Shown here: positions 19,296 through 28,061 of the stretch, piece after piece
Numbering within the stretch: position 1 is the stretch's first letter
Layout of the letters: each line of letters begins with the position of its first letter
Origin: UTCFX2 sp963827155
GTDB taxonomy: Bacteria; Chloroflexota; Anaerolineae; Anaerolineales; UBA4823
NCBI GenBank assembly: GCA_963827155.1
Contig: CAWGZV010000002.1
Span: forward strand, 1,054,001 to 1,118,000
DNA length: 64,000 nucleotides
Direction of reading: 5' to 3'
Made by a program: the position numbers and the translations under genes
The notes under the pieces: model-generated
Told to the model about the DNA's origin: nothing
The model's input: only the letters and a program-made list of their open reading frames with translations
Database searches by the model: none

Positions 19296-20772
19296 TCATC
19301 AACCAGGCTGTAAACTCAGTTCCGATTCCAATCTCGCTTTTCACCTCAATCCGGCCGCCGTAAGCTTTCACGATCGAATCGGCGATCGCGAGGCCTAACC
19401 CGCTCCCCGATATTCCGCTTGCAGCATCTCCTTCGTCTTGTTTGCGCGAAGAGTCGATCCGGTAGAAGCGGTCGAACAGGTGGGGGATGTGCTCCGCAGC
19501 AATGCCCGGACCGTTATCCGAAACGCTGATCCAGGTCCACAGCGAGCCGTCTCGCTTCGCCTGACCGGTCTCCACGAGCACCTGCGCCTGGTCTCCCTGC
19601 GAGTATTTAATCGCGTTTTCCACCAGATTGGTCGCCAGCTGGGTGAGATAGCCCCGGTCGGCGAAGATCACAGCCTCTGCCAGCATTCCGGTGCTGAGCC
19701 GCACCTTTCTCGCTGCCGCAATATCGCTCAATCGTTCCAGGACGCCCACCGTAAGCTCACTGAGGTCTACCATCTCGTTGTGAAGCAGGTTTTGGCCGCT
19801 GTCCATCCTCGCCAGCAGCAGAAGCTCCTGCACCAGCTGGCTCATGCGCTCGTTCTCGCTCTGGATGAGGTTCAATGCCTGTTCGTATTCTTCGATTGTC
19901 CTGCGTTTTTCCAGCGCCCGGTTCAACTCAAGCTCGATGATCGCCAGGGGCGTTCGCAGCTCATGGCTGGCGTCGGCTGTGAACTGCCGCTGCCGGTCGA
20001 AAGCCGCCTGAAGCCGCCCCAGCATCCGGTCGAAAGTATCCGCCAGCTCGCCAATCTCGTCCTGTCTTTTCAGGTCCAACCGCTTGCTGAGGTCGCTCTC
20101 TCCAATCTGGCGGACCGTGCGAGTCATGGTCTGCACCGGCCGCATCGCCCGATCTGCCAGCCAGTACCCGCCGACTGTGGCGGTCAGCAGCAGGATAAAA
20201 TCGGTGAGTAACAGCGTCACCGCAAATCGCTGAAGCTGCTCGCCGGGATCGAGCGGCGTGCCCAGAAAGAGCGCCCCCTGCCATTTCTCCTCAAAGCCGA
20301 TCGGGGTGACCTGGTAGAGATAAGCCGTGCGGATTTGGCTCTCGCGGTCGTCGCTGCTTGTCCGATGGAAGAGCATCGGCTCCGCCTGTGCCGGGTTATT
20401 GTTCCACCTGTCGATCAAAGTCCTGAGCTCTGGTTTCTGGATGCCTCCCTGCTCCTGGATCAAAGCGCCGTCCAGCCCAATCACCGCCAGCAGGTCGCCT
20501 TTTTCAAAAAGCGGCAGATCTTGTGGAGGGATGCTGCGCGGCTGCCGTTCTTCCGGCTCTTCATATTCCGTGCGCAGCAGCGAGCTGAAATAAGCCGCCA
20601 GCTGCGCCGACCGGTTCGATAGGCGCGTCACGGCTTCTGCCTGCAGCACCTGCTGCTGCCGGTTGTAGAGAAAGACCGAAAAGATCGTCAGGATGATCGC
20701 AAGGATCCCGACAAATAACATGGTCAGGCTGAAGCGAAAGCTGTGGAAGAACTGGTTGAGCTTGATGGTCAT
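19285..20772 (-). CDS. Two-component sensor histidine kinase
   Basis: A 495-residue membrane kinase. Transmembrane helices at about 15-36 and 183-205 enclose an extracytoplasmic sensor of about 145 residues with no recognised fold. HAMP follows (residues 206-258), then HisKA with the phospho-acceptor H270 in ADASHELRTPLAII, and a HATPase with TNLVENAIKYS (N box), SVSDNGPGIA (G1) and GSGLGLAI (G2). The gene follows the response regulator by 16 bp with GAAGGCAGAG before the ATG. The divergent neighbour is the ApbE/ferric-reductase operon, its most likely target (inference). Confidence 0.93.
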   Translation of the reverse strand: MTIKLNQFFHSFRFSLTMLFVGILAIILTIFSVFLYNRQQQVLQAEAVTRLSNRSAQLAAYFSSLLRTEYEEPEERQPRSIPPQDLPLFEKGDLLAVIGLDGALIQEQGGIQKPELRTLIDRWNNNPAQAEPMLFHRTSSDDRESQIRTAYLYQVTPIGFEEKWQGALFLGTPLDPGEQLQRFAVTLLLTDFILLLTATVGGYWLADRAMRPVQTMTRTVRQIGESDLSKRLDLKRQDEIGELADTFDRMLGRLQAAFDRQRQFTADASHELRTPLAIIELELNRALEKRRTIEEYEQALNLIQSENERMSQLVQELLLLARMDSGQNLLHNEMVDLSELTVGVLERLSDIAAARKVRLSTGMLAEAVIFADRGYLTQLATNLVENAIKYSQGDQAQVLVETGQAKRDGSLWTWISVSDNGPGIAAEHIPHLFDRFYRIDSSRKQDEGDAASGISGSGLGLAIADSIVKAYGGRIEVKSEIGIGTEFTAWLMNGG

Positions 20773-20788
20773 CTCTGCCTTCAGGGAT

Positions 20789-21462
20789 TTACGTTGGATT
20801 CACCAGCCGGTAGCCCGCCCCCTCACCGTTTCCAGCAGCTTCAGGTCGTACGTTTGGTCGATTTTTGACCGCAGCCGCCGGATATACACATCTACGACGT
20901 TCGAGCCGGAGATGAAATCGAAATTCCAGACATGCGATTCGATCATTTCACGGGAGAGCAGCTGGTTGGGGTGCCGCATCATATATTCCAGGATGGCAAA
21001 TTCCCTGGGCGTCAGCTCGATCGCCTTACCGCCTCGTTCTACCAAATGGTTTGCCGGATCTAGGACCAGATCGGCAATTTTTATGAAGCTGGTCTTTTCG
21101 GGCTGGTTGCGGCGCAGCAGAGCCCTCAGCCTGGCGCGCAGCTCTTTCAATGCAAACGGCTTGACCAGATAATCGTCTGCCCCGCTGTCCAATCCGTCGA
21201 CCCGGTCTTCAATCGAGTCACGCACCGTTAACATCAGGATCGGCGTTTTCAGCCCCTCCTCGCGGAGATCGCGGCACAGGCTGTAGCCGTCTTTGACCGG
21301 GAGCATGATATCCAGGATGATCAAATCGTATGGCGCTGCCAGCGCGAAGGCTTCCCCTTCATCGCCGTCAAAAGCGGCATCCACAGCATAGCCATCTTCT
21401 TCGAGGCTTGCCTTCAGAGAGTTGCTCAACCGGCGGTTATCTTCCACAATCAAGATGCGCAT
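20789..21462 (-). CDS. Two-component response regulator, OmpR/PhoB family (one-base frameshift at the 3' end)
   Basis: Receiver domain (residues 1-115) with phospho-acceptor D51 in IILDIMLPVKDG and K103 in VKPFALKEL; winged-helix DNA-binding domain from about 125, with ELTPREFAILEYMMRHPNQLLSR (quoted in part) and NVVDVYIRRLRSKID. As read the protein stops early in TVRGRATGW. Adding one base to the five-C run at 20818-20822 restores the canonical end TVRGAGYRLVNPT with TAA at 20789-20791 and puts the stop 16 bp before the kinase start. This is strong evidence of a homopolymer miscall. It pairs with the downstream kinase. Confidence 0.93.
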
Positions 21463-21605
21463 ATGCTTCGCTTCATCTTGGATTCTACCTCTTCAGGATG
21501 ACAGATCCATGACTTTTCTCGGATTAATCAAATCTTGCCCTTTCATGATTTTGTCATCTTCATTCAATATAATCATCCTAGTCACCATAGTAAAGAGAAT
21601 AATCA

Positions 21606-22064
21606 ATGTCCATCAACCATAATGAACACAAAAACAAGAAGCATCTCACCGCCCTGCTCACTGCCTTCGGCATGACCGTCCTGGTTGGATTGCTGATCGT
21701 TGCCGTAGGCGTCAACGCCTTGTTGTTGAATAAGCCCGCTTCTGCGGCAGCCTCCGCTGCATCTGAAGCTTCAGCTTCTCAGCCTGCAGCTTCTCAGCCT
21801 GCAGCTGCCCAATCAGGCGTGGATCAAGCCGCCGTTCAGCAGCTTCAAGACCAGATCGCCCAATACCAATCGCGAGAAACGCAGTACCAATCCGAGCTGC
21901 AGCAGGCGGCCGATACCCTCAATCAGGCTAATCAGCAGGTCCAGCAGTACCAGCAGCTCACCCAGGCGCTGATCAACGCCGGTGTGATCCAGATCACCTC
22001 AAACGGTCAGGTGATCGTGGGGAGCGCTTTCCAGCCTGGGTCAAGCTCCGATGACAATGACTAG
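21606..22064 (+). CDS. Membrane-anchored coiled-coil protein, unknown function
   Basis: I do not recognise this 152-residue protein. It has a short basic start (HNEHKNKKH), one membrane helix at about 14-40, an Ala/Ser/Gln-rich linker (residues 45-72, with AASQPAASQPAA repeats) and a Gln-rich heptad region (73-125) that should form a coiled coil, ending in an acidic tail (SSSDDND). The topology is probably N-in with the coiled coil outside. It is the first gene of the plus-strand group with the small membrane protein, ApbE and the ferric-reductase-like protein, and is divergent from the two-component genes. It has no FMN-binding motif. AAAGAG precedes the ATG. Confidence 0.75.
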   Translation: MSINHNEHKNKKHLTALLTAFGMTVLVGLLIVAVGVNALLLNKPASAAASAASEASASQPAASQPAAAQSGVDQAAVQQLQDQIAQYQSRETQYQSELQQAADTLNQANQQVQQYQQLTQALINAGVIQITSNGQVIVGSAFQPGSSSDDND

Positions 22065-22122
22065 GCGGTTAGCGTCTGGAATTTCAATTCCCCGGTCCCA
22101 TTGATTTCAATAAGGAGAACAG

Positions 22123-22397
22123 ATGCAAAGCTGACAAAATCAATCATCCACGTCTGGATCTTCCTGGCGTCGATTATAGGGTTTGTGTTTGGCTGGGCGG
22201 TTTTCGCTCATTCCGAAAAGCCCGCTCCTTTGGTCGTCCAGCAGTCTGCCCAGGTCAATCTGCCGGCGGTTTCACAAACGGTATCGCTGGATCCGGTCCC
22301 CTCCCTAGATCAGTTTATGAGCGGCGGCTCCCAGCCGATGCAGGTTTTCCGAGCGCCGATGTTCAATCCCCCCGCCTTGCGTGCCAGAGCGTCCTGA
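22123..22397 (+). CDS. Small single-pass membrane protein, unknown (one-base frameshift at codon 3)
   Basis: After AAGGAGA the ATG at 22123 reads only three codons before a stop, but one extra A in the AAA run at 22127-22129 gives MQKLTKSIIHVWIFLASIIG and an open frame of about 91 residues to the TGA at 22395. The protein has one helix (residues about 9-28) and a Pro/Val/Gln-rich outer tail. The stop overlaps the ApbE start (TGATG), so it is translationally coupled. A role in the same redox system is inferred only from this coupling. Confidence 0.6.
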
Positions 22398-23255
22398 TGG
22401 AGATATTACGAATTCTCAGCGATGAATACCCTGATCCAGATCGCTGCTGAAGGCGATCCAATCGAGCTTCAGCCGGTTTTTGCCCGGGCCCAAGATTTGA
22501 TCGCCGCCGAGCGAAGCCCGGTTTTCACGCTTCCTCCCAACCAGCGAGCTCAGCCGGTTGAACCGCTCTGCCGGAGGGTGGTTTCTGGCATCGCCCGAGC
22601 TGTTTGAGCTCATCCAGGAAGCGCTGGATCTGTATCTCTGACGGATGGCTTTGTTTGATCCTTCGATCACCCGCGCCCTGATCGCCGCCGGCTACGACCG
22701 CAGCATGGACGAGATCAGGCTGATGGAAAAATGTCCCATCAATTCGGGTCCAGCTTATCAGCGGATACCCCTGGATGAAATCCGGCTGGACTCCAGGGGT
22801 CATGCTCGATCAAATTGCCCGCCGGGATGCAGATCGACCTGGGGGGCATCGCCAAGGGTTGGGTCGCTGCCAGGGCGGTAAACCTGCTTAGGCAATACAC
22901 CAGCGCTCCGGCGGTCAGCGTTGGCGGCGATATGGTCTGTCTGGGCTGCCGGCCTCCAGCCGGGCTGGCAGGTTTCGCTGGAAGACCCGCGTGATGAGCA
23001 GCAGTGCTGGCGGTCTTGAACCTCCAACCGGGTTCTTTAGCGACGTCGTCCGTCACACGGCGGCGTTGGCTTCAGGGCGACCAGCCCAGGCATCACATCA
23101 TCGATCCGCGCACGGGCGCTCCCGCTGAGGTCTGTTGGCTTAGTATAAGCGTCTATACCCAGAAAGCCACCCAGGCCGAAGCATTCGCAAAAGCTTTATT
23201 GATTGCTGGGCCAACCCAGGCGGGGCAGCTTGCTGCTAGACTGCCCAGATCTTAA
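22397..23255 (+). pseudogene. apbE: FAD:protein FMN transferase (ApbE), multiply frameshifted as read
   Basis: No single frame spans the gene, but fragments in order match ApbE: MNTLIQIAAEGDPIEL near 22422; RFLPTSELSRLNRSAGG near 22530; LFDPSITRALIAAGYDRS near 22648; LPPGMQIDLGGIAKGWVA (the conserved GGIAKG) near 22818; VSVGGDM near 22917; HHIIDPRTGAPA near 23096; and the C-terminal AEAFAKALLIAG. The enzyme attaches FMN to Ser/Thr of extracytoplasmic redox proteins. At least six shifts are needed, more than elsewhere in the window, so real decay is possible, though every motif is conserved at protein level, which favours errors. It overlaps the upstream stop and precedes the ferric-reductase-like gene. 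Confidence 0.8.
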
Positions 23256-23318
23256 TTTCATTGCCGTAATCCAGGACGGAAGCCTGGAAGGTTCTCCAGG
23301 CAAGCAAGGAGCTGATTT

Positions 23319-24073
23319 ATGAACGACGATAAGAAAATCAAACCGCGGCGGTCAGCCGCAGGGGAAATATTTCCTATGACGCTGGCAGCTTTTGGTCTTG
23401 TGGGCATCGCTTTGGCGGCGCTTGTCCTGGCGGGCAAACCTCCTTCTTGGCTCGCATACCCATCAGGCGTAACTGGCTGTTCTCGTTGGACACCCAGCGT
23501 GCCATCTGGTACGTCACTCGTTCGGCTGGCATCCTGGCCTACCTGCTGCTCTGGCTGTCCACCGTCTGGGGGTTGCTCATTCCATGCAAATTGCTGGAGC
23601 CGGTCTTGCACGGCAGCTTCACCTATGATTTCCACCAGTTCATATCGCTCCTCTCCATCGGTTTTTTGGGGTTGCACATTTTTGTCCTGACCGCGGACCA
23701 GTACCTGCCTTTCAGCCTCGCTCAGATCCTGATCCCCTTCAAAGCCGAATACCGCCCACTTTGGGTTGGGCTCGGCGTCATCGCCTTTTACTTGACCATG
23801 CTCGTCACCGTCACCTTCTATTTACGTAAAAAGATCGGAATGAAAGCCTTCCGGCTGATCCATACCCTCAGCCTCCTCGCCTACCTGGGCGGCGCTGCCC
23901 ATGCCGTCATGTCTGGGACAGACTCTTCCCTGATTACCATGCAACTCATGTACCTCGGCACTTTCCTGGTCGTCGTCTTTCTTACTGTCTATTGGCTGGT
24001 CATGTTAGGTCGGCCTGCCAGGACAGTCGTTGTCAATCAAAGCCGCAACCTTAAGTTAACAAATCTCCAATAA
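23319..24073 (+). CDS. Ferric-reductase-like transmembrane haem protein (one frameshift)
   Basis: Integral membrane protein of about 250 residues; the frames join at about 23445-23460. There are six or so helices. Histidines arranged in pairs on neighbouring helices (FHQFISLLSIGFLGLHIFVL and RLIHTLSLLAYLGGAAHAVM) are the expected axial ligands for b-type haem in the ferric reductase/MsrQ/NOX-type domain. There is no FAD or NADPH domain. With ApbE just upstream it resembles the membrane half of a flavin-linked extracytosolic electron-transfer system; the FMN-binding partner is not seen here. AAGGAG precedes ATG 23319. Confidence 0.85.
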
Positions 24074-24091
24074 TTACTTTCCTGCGATCTG

Positions 24092-24197
24092 TGGTATACT
24101 ACCCCGTTCGCTTCAATTACGACAAACTATACCCAATTTAGGAGCGGACGGGCTGAGGTTCGCCTTGGCTCATTTTAAAGGGCCTAAGGACCTCTTT
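24092..24197 (+). promoter_or_regulatory. Extended -10 promoter and structured leader of the DEAD-box helicase gene
   Basis: TGGTATACT at 24092-24100 is an extended -10 with TATACT at 24095-24100; the -35 is poor. The leader holds an 8-bp stem with a UUCG loop, GGCTGAGG (24151-24158), TTCG (24159-24162) and CCTTGGCT (24163-24170), using three or four G-U pairs. A second weaker dyad, AAAGGG...CCTCTTT (about 24177-24197), lies just before the ATG and may mask it. Confidence 0.55.
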
Positions 24198-24199
24198 TC

Positions 24200-25462
24200 A
24201 TGACTTTCGATTCTTTTGATTTCCACCCGCATATCGGCGCGGGACTTGCACGCCACAATTTTTCTACCCCAACCCCCATCCAGCGCCGTGCCATTCCTCC
24301 GATCTTGGAGGGTCGCGACCTTCTCGGACTCGCCCAAACCGGCACCGGCAAGACCGCCGCATTCGTCCTCCCTATTCTGCAGCGCCTGCATTCCGGGCCG
24401 CGCCGCAAGCTGCGCGCCCTGGTGCTCTCGCCTACCCGCGAGCTCGCCGAGCAGACCCACACCTTCATCTCAACCTTCACCCGCCAGACCGGGCTGCATT
24501 CGCAGACGATCTACGGCGGGGTGAGCGCCCAGCCCCAGGTGCGCGGCCTGCGCATGGGCGCTGAGATCGCAGTTGCCTGCCCCGGGCGTCTGTTGGACCT
24601 GATGAACCAGCGCCAGGTCGACCTCTCCAGGGTCGAAGTGCTGGTGATCGATGAGGCGGATCGTATGTTCGACATGGGCTTCCTGCCGGATATCCGCCGC
24701 ATCGTCGCAGCCCTGCCTTCCGGGAGTGATACCGGCGGCTTCCCCAGGGGCACAAATCGGGGCTTCTCCCGGGAGTCCGCTGCAAGCGCAGCCTCAGGCT
24801 CCGCCGAAAAATCCGCTGACAGCAGAGCTGGAAACCCCGCAAGCCCCAATGCCCGCCCAAACTCGCGCCAGACCCTGCTCTTCTCTGCCACCATGCCGCC
24901 TGAGATCCTCTCGCTCGCCGGCGAGTTCTTGAGCAACCCGGTCACGATCGAGATCGACGCCGACCGTCCGGTCGAGTCCATCAGCCACATGCTCTATCCT
25001 GTGGATCAAGCCCACAAGAACGATCTGCTCCAGGCCCTGCTCAAGCGCACCGGAAGCGGTCAGGTGCTGGTCTTCACCCGCACCAAACGGCGCGCCAGCA
25101 AGCTCGCCATCCAGCTCGGCAAATCGGGCTTCTCAGCCACCTCGCTGCATGGCGACCTGACCCAGAATCAGCGCCAGCGCGCCATGGACGGCTTCCGCAG
25201 CGGCCGGCTGCGGATCCTGGTCGCCACCGATATCGCTGCTCGCGGCATCGATGTCACCCAGATCTCCCATGTGATCAACTACGACCTGCCAGACACCGCC
25301 GACGCCTATACCCACCGCATCGGTCGCACCGGGCGGATGGCGCGCCAGGGCTCAGCCCTCTCGCTCGTCACCCCCGATGACGGTGCGATGGTCCGTTCGA
25401 TCGAGCGCCTGGTCGGGCGCAAGCTCGAGCGCACCCGCGTCGACGGCTTCCAGGCGGGTTGA
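24200..25462 (+). CDS. DEAD-box RNA helicase (RhlE-like)
   Basis: A 420-residue ATP-dependent RNA helicase with all core motifs: Q motif (FSTPTPIQ), I (AQTGTGKT), Ia (PTRELAEQ), II (DEAD in VIDEADRMFDMGF), III (SAT), IV (VLVFTRTKR), V (VATDIAARGIDV) and VI (HRIGRTGR). The C-terminus stops soon after the second RecA lobe, so there is no RNA-binding tail. Oddly, about 40 low-complexity residues rich in Ser/Ala/Gly/Asn (residues about 176-217) are inserted between motifs II and III, where family members are continuous. The structured leader suggests post-transcriptional control, as in cold-shock helicases (inference). It is convergent with the xylulokinase gene. Confidence 0.92.
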   Translation: MTFDSFDFHPHIGAGLARHNFSTPTPIQRRAIPPILEGRDLLGLAQTGTGKTAAFVLPILQRLHSGPRRKLRALVLSPTRELAEQTHTFISTFTRQTGLHSQTIYGGVSAQPQVRGLRMGAEIAVACPGRLLDLMNQRQVDLSRVEVLVIDEADRMFDMGFLPDIRRIVAALPSGSDTGGFPRGTNRGFSRESAASAASGSAEKSADSRAGNPASPNARPNSRQTLLFSATMPPEILSLAGEFLSNPVTIEIDADRPVESISHMLYPVDQAHKNDLLQALLKRTGSGQVLVFTRTKRRASKLAIQLGKSGFSATSLHGDLTQNQRQRAMDGFRSGRLRILVATDIAARGIDVTQISHVINYDLPDTADAYTHRIGRTGRMARQGSALSLVTPDDGAMVRSIERLVGRKLERTRVDGFQAG

Positions 25463-25471
25463 TTCTGAATA

Positions 25472-27001
25472 TTAGAGTTTGGCCAGCCTGTCAAAGCTGG
25501 GTTTCAGCGCTGGATACAGGTCCTTGTAGATCGCGAATTGTTCCGAGTATCGAGCAGCTTGTCCCGGGATTGGCTGATCAACAGTCTTTCGTTGGATAAG
25601 CTCTGAAGCCTTCTCTGCGGTTTCCCAAATTCCCGCCCTTACACCCGCAACAATAGCGGCTCCGACTGCGCCAGCATCCTCGCTGAAGTCCAGCGAGGTT
25701 ACTGGTCGGTTGAAGACATCTGCCAGTATCTGCCGCCAAACCGGGCTGGATGATCCCCCTCCAGATACATTGACCCTTTCTGGTGTGATCCCGGCTTTCA
25801 GGATCAGATCTAAAACATCCCTCAAGCTGAAAGAGACTCCCTCCATCACCGCCCGGATCATATCCTGCTTCGTATGAACGGAGCTCAATCCAATAAACGC
25901 TCCCCGCGCCCAGGGATCGGCATGCGGAGCACGCTCGCCTTGCAGGTAAGGCAAAAAGATCAGGCTGCGTGCGCCCGCGGGCGATTGTAAGGCTTCTTCT
26001 CCAAGCAGTTCGTAAGCGCTCCGGTTCAGGTCCTTCGCCAATCCTGTTTCCAGGCTGCCCAGGCGGTCGCGAAACCACTTCAACGAGCTGCCGGCAGAAA
26101 GGGTTACGCCCATTCCCACCCACTGCTGCGGCAGCACGTGGCAGAACACTTGAAGCCGCGCCCCTGGGTTCGCGATCGGTTGCAAGAGGCTAACGCTCAC
26201 ATTACCACCGGTCCCGATGACGAGTAATACGACTTCGCTGTTGATTCCCCCGCTGCCGACCATCTGCATCACTGCATCCCCGCCGCCTGCGATTACAGGT
26301 GTGCCTGCTTTTAAAAAGGTCTCCCGCGCTGCAATCGCTGAGATTTCACCAGCATACTCCCCCGATGGCATAGCCTTCGGGAACCAGTCCTGCGGTAGCT
26401 GAAGCTTCTCCAATAATCCATCCGCCCACCGTCGCTGGCGGACATCATAGAGACCAGTCCCAGATGCATCTGAGACATCTGTCGCGATCTCGCCCACCAG
26501 TCTGTAGCGAAGGTAATCTTTTGGAAGACAGAAATGCCGGATTTTTTCATAGATCTGGGGCTCATTCTCTCGCACCCACAGCAGCTTGCCGCCGGTATAG
26601 CCAGGCAGCATCGGGTTGTTGGTTTCTGCCAACAACCCTTCGACACCGCCCACTTTATTGTAGATTTCTGCACATTGCGGGGCGCTGCGCTGATCATTCC
26701 ATAAAATCGCCGGTCTAAGCGGGTTTGAGTCTTTATCCAACGCAACCAGCCCGTGCATTTGACCGCTCAACCCGATCGCCTGGATCCTGGCTGGATCTAC
26801 TTCTGAGCAGACTTTTTGAAGTGCAGTTCGCGCCACCTCCCACCAGGTAAGCGGGTTCTGTTCAGACCAGGCAGGCAGCGGATTGTCCACTCCGTACTCC
26901 ACCGCCAATTTATGGACTACCTGCAGAGAGGAATCTACCACCAATAGCTTGCATAGCGTGGTGCCCAGGTCGATCGCAAGGATATAGGGCTCATTATTCA
27001 T
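25472..27001 (-). CDS. xylB: Xylulokinase
   Basis: A 509-residue FGGY-family kinase that phosphorylates D-xylulose to xylulose 5-phosphate in the cytosol. The N-terminal ATPase motif ILAIDLGTTLCKLLVVD is complete; GLSGQMHGLVALD (residue about 78) is the xylulokinase-specific segment containing the substrate-contacting Met-His pair; AGGGDAVMQMVGSG holds the catalytic aspartate region; VNVSGGGSSSPVWRQILADV is the C-terminal FGGY signature. Length equals the family norm. It lies downstream of lacI and the lyxose isomerase on the minus strand, so it supplies the kinase step of the pentose regulon. The AGGCGG before the ATG is a fair ribosome site. Confidence 0.93.
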   Translation of the reverse strand: MNNEPYILAIDLGTTLCKLLVVDSSLQVVHKLAVEYGVDNPLPAWSEQNPLTWWEVARTALQKVCSEVDPARIQAIGLSGQMHGLVALDKDSNPLRPAILWNDQRSAPQCAEIYNKVGGVEGLLAETNNPMLPGYTGGKLLWVRENEPQIYEKIRHFCLPKDYLRYRLVGEIATDVSDASGTGLYDVRQRRWADGLLEKLQLPQDWFPKAMPSGEYAGEISAIAARETFLKAGTPVIAGGGDAVMQMVGSGGINSEVVLLVIGTGGNVSVSLLQPIANPGARLQVFCHVLPQQWVGMGVTLSAGSSLKWFRDRLGSLETGLAKDLNRSAYELLGEEALQSPAGARSLIFLPYLQGERAPHADPWARGAFIGLSSVHTKQDMIRAVMEGVSFSLRDVLDLILKAGITPERVNVSGGGSSSPVWRQILADVFNRPVTSLDFSEDAGAVGAAIVAGVRAGIWETAEKASELIQRKTVDQPIPGQAARYSEQFAIYKDLYPALKPSFDRLAKL

Positions 27002-27044
27002 CTTTGCCGCCTCGGTTGGGTATTGAATCGATTTCAGTTGGGAA

Positions 27045-28046
27045 TCAAATTTTTTGACAGGATTTTCGGATGATTAAGCTGTCGCGCAGTACCATTTTCT
27101 GCGGAGCGATTCTGCGGCCTAAGATCAGATCCATCAATAGCAGTAATGCGTTCCGCCCAATTTCATAGCTTGGTTGGGCAATCGTTGTCAGCGACATAAA
27201 GGAAGAAAACGGGATGTCGTCGTACCCGATGATCGAAAAATCATCCGGGATCTTGTACCCACTTTCTTCGAGCGCCCGCCATGCGCCAAACGCCATCATG
27301 TCATTCGAAGCAAATATCGCCGTGAAATCCATTTTCGCCTGCAGCAGCGCCGCCGTTTCGCGGTATCCGCTTTCCAACGAGGTGTCTCCTTGAATGATCA
27401 GGTCCTCCCGCGGCTGAAGTCCGAAATCCGCGAACCCCCTCCGAAACCCAGCCAGGCGGGTTACCGATGTGCTCAAATAAGGCAGACCAGAGATAAAGGT
27501 GATATTCCGATGACCCAGATTCAGAAGGTAGGTAGTTGCCTGGTATGCGCCTTCCTCATTGTCAGACGTGACCGAGCAGATTTCATCCGTGCTGATCTCC
27601 CGGTCTAAAAACACCAGCGGAAATTTTCTCTCGACCAGCTCGTTCAAAGTTGGGTTTAGTTCTTCGCTGAATGGAATATAGATCATCCCATCGACGCCGG
27701 CTTTGATCAAGCCCCGAATGTGATCCGCTTCGGTCTCCAGGTTCATGTCAGAGTTGCACAATATCGTGCTCACATCTTGGAAACATGCCGCATAGGTGAG
27801 ACCCTTGATCAAGAGCGGGAAATAAGGATTGGTAATATCCGGCACCAGCAGACCGATCCGATTCGTAAATCCGTTCTTGCTGCGGGTCTTCGGTTGGTAT
27901 TGAAGCTCCTTGGTCGCTTTTTCAACCGCAATGCGGATATCGGGGCGCACCGATCGGTCGTTGTTGATCACCCGGGAGACAGATGCCACCGAGACATTCG
28001 CTTTGATTGCCAGGTCGTTGAGTGTGACTGTTTTCTTTCGCGGCAT
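27045..28046 (-). CDS. LacI-family transcriptional repressor of the pentose regulon
   Basis: A complete 333-residue LacI/GalR regulator. Helix-turn-helix TLNDLAIKANVSVASVSRVIN (quoted as seen, 21 positions with the end shared by hinge) lies at residues 8-28; the hinge region follows, then the periplasmic-binding-like core with GLLVPDITNPYFPLLIKG, FASNDMMAFGAWRALEESG and DDFSIIGYDDIPFSSF. It sits between the lyxose isomerase (15 bp upstream) and xylulokinase (43 bp downstream) genes. It is the obvious candidate to bind the dyad-rich divergent region at 28820-28895, probably released by a pentose or its phosphate (inference). The ribosome site is weak. Confidence 0.93.
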   Translation of the reverse strand: MPRKKTVTLNDLAIKANVSVASVSRVINNDRSVRPDIRIAVEKATKELQYQPKTRSKNGFTNRIGLLVPDITNPYFPLLIKGLTYAACFQDVSTILCNSDMNLETEADHIRGLIKAGVDGMIYIPFSEELNPTLNELVERKFPLVFLDREISTDEICSVTSDNEEGAYQATTYLLNLGHRNITFISGLPYLSTSVTRLAGFRRGFADFGLQPREDLIIQGDTSLESGYRETAALLQAKMDFTAIFASNDMMAFGAWRALEESGYKIPDDFSIIGYDDIPFSSFMSLTTIAQPSYEIGRNALLLLMDLILGRRIAPQKMVLRDSLIIRKSCQKI

Positions 28047-28061
28047 ATGATCTTACTCACA

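Noticed and set aside
22397..23255. Several small independent genes
   Set aside because: The pieces read in order as one ApbE sequence with all family motifs.
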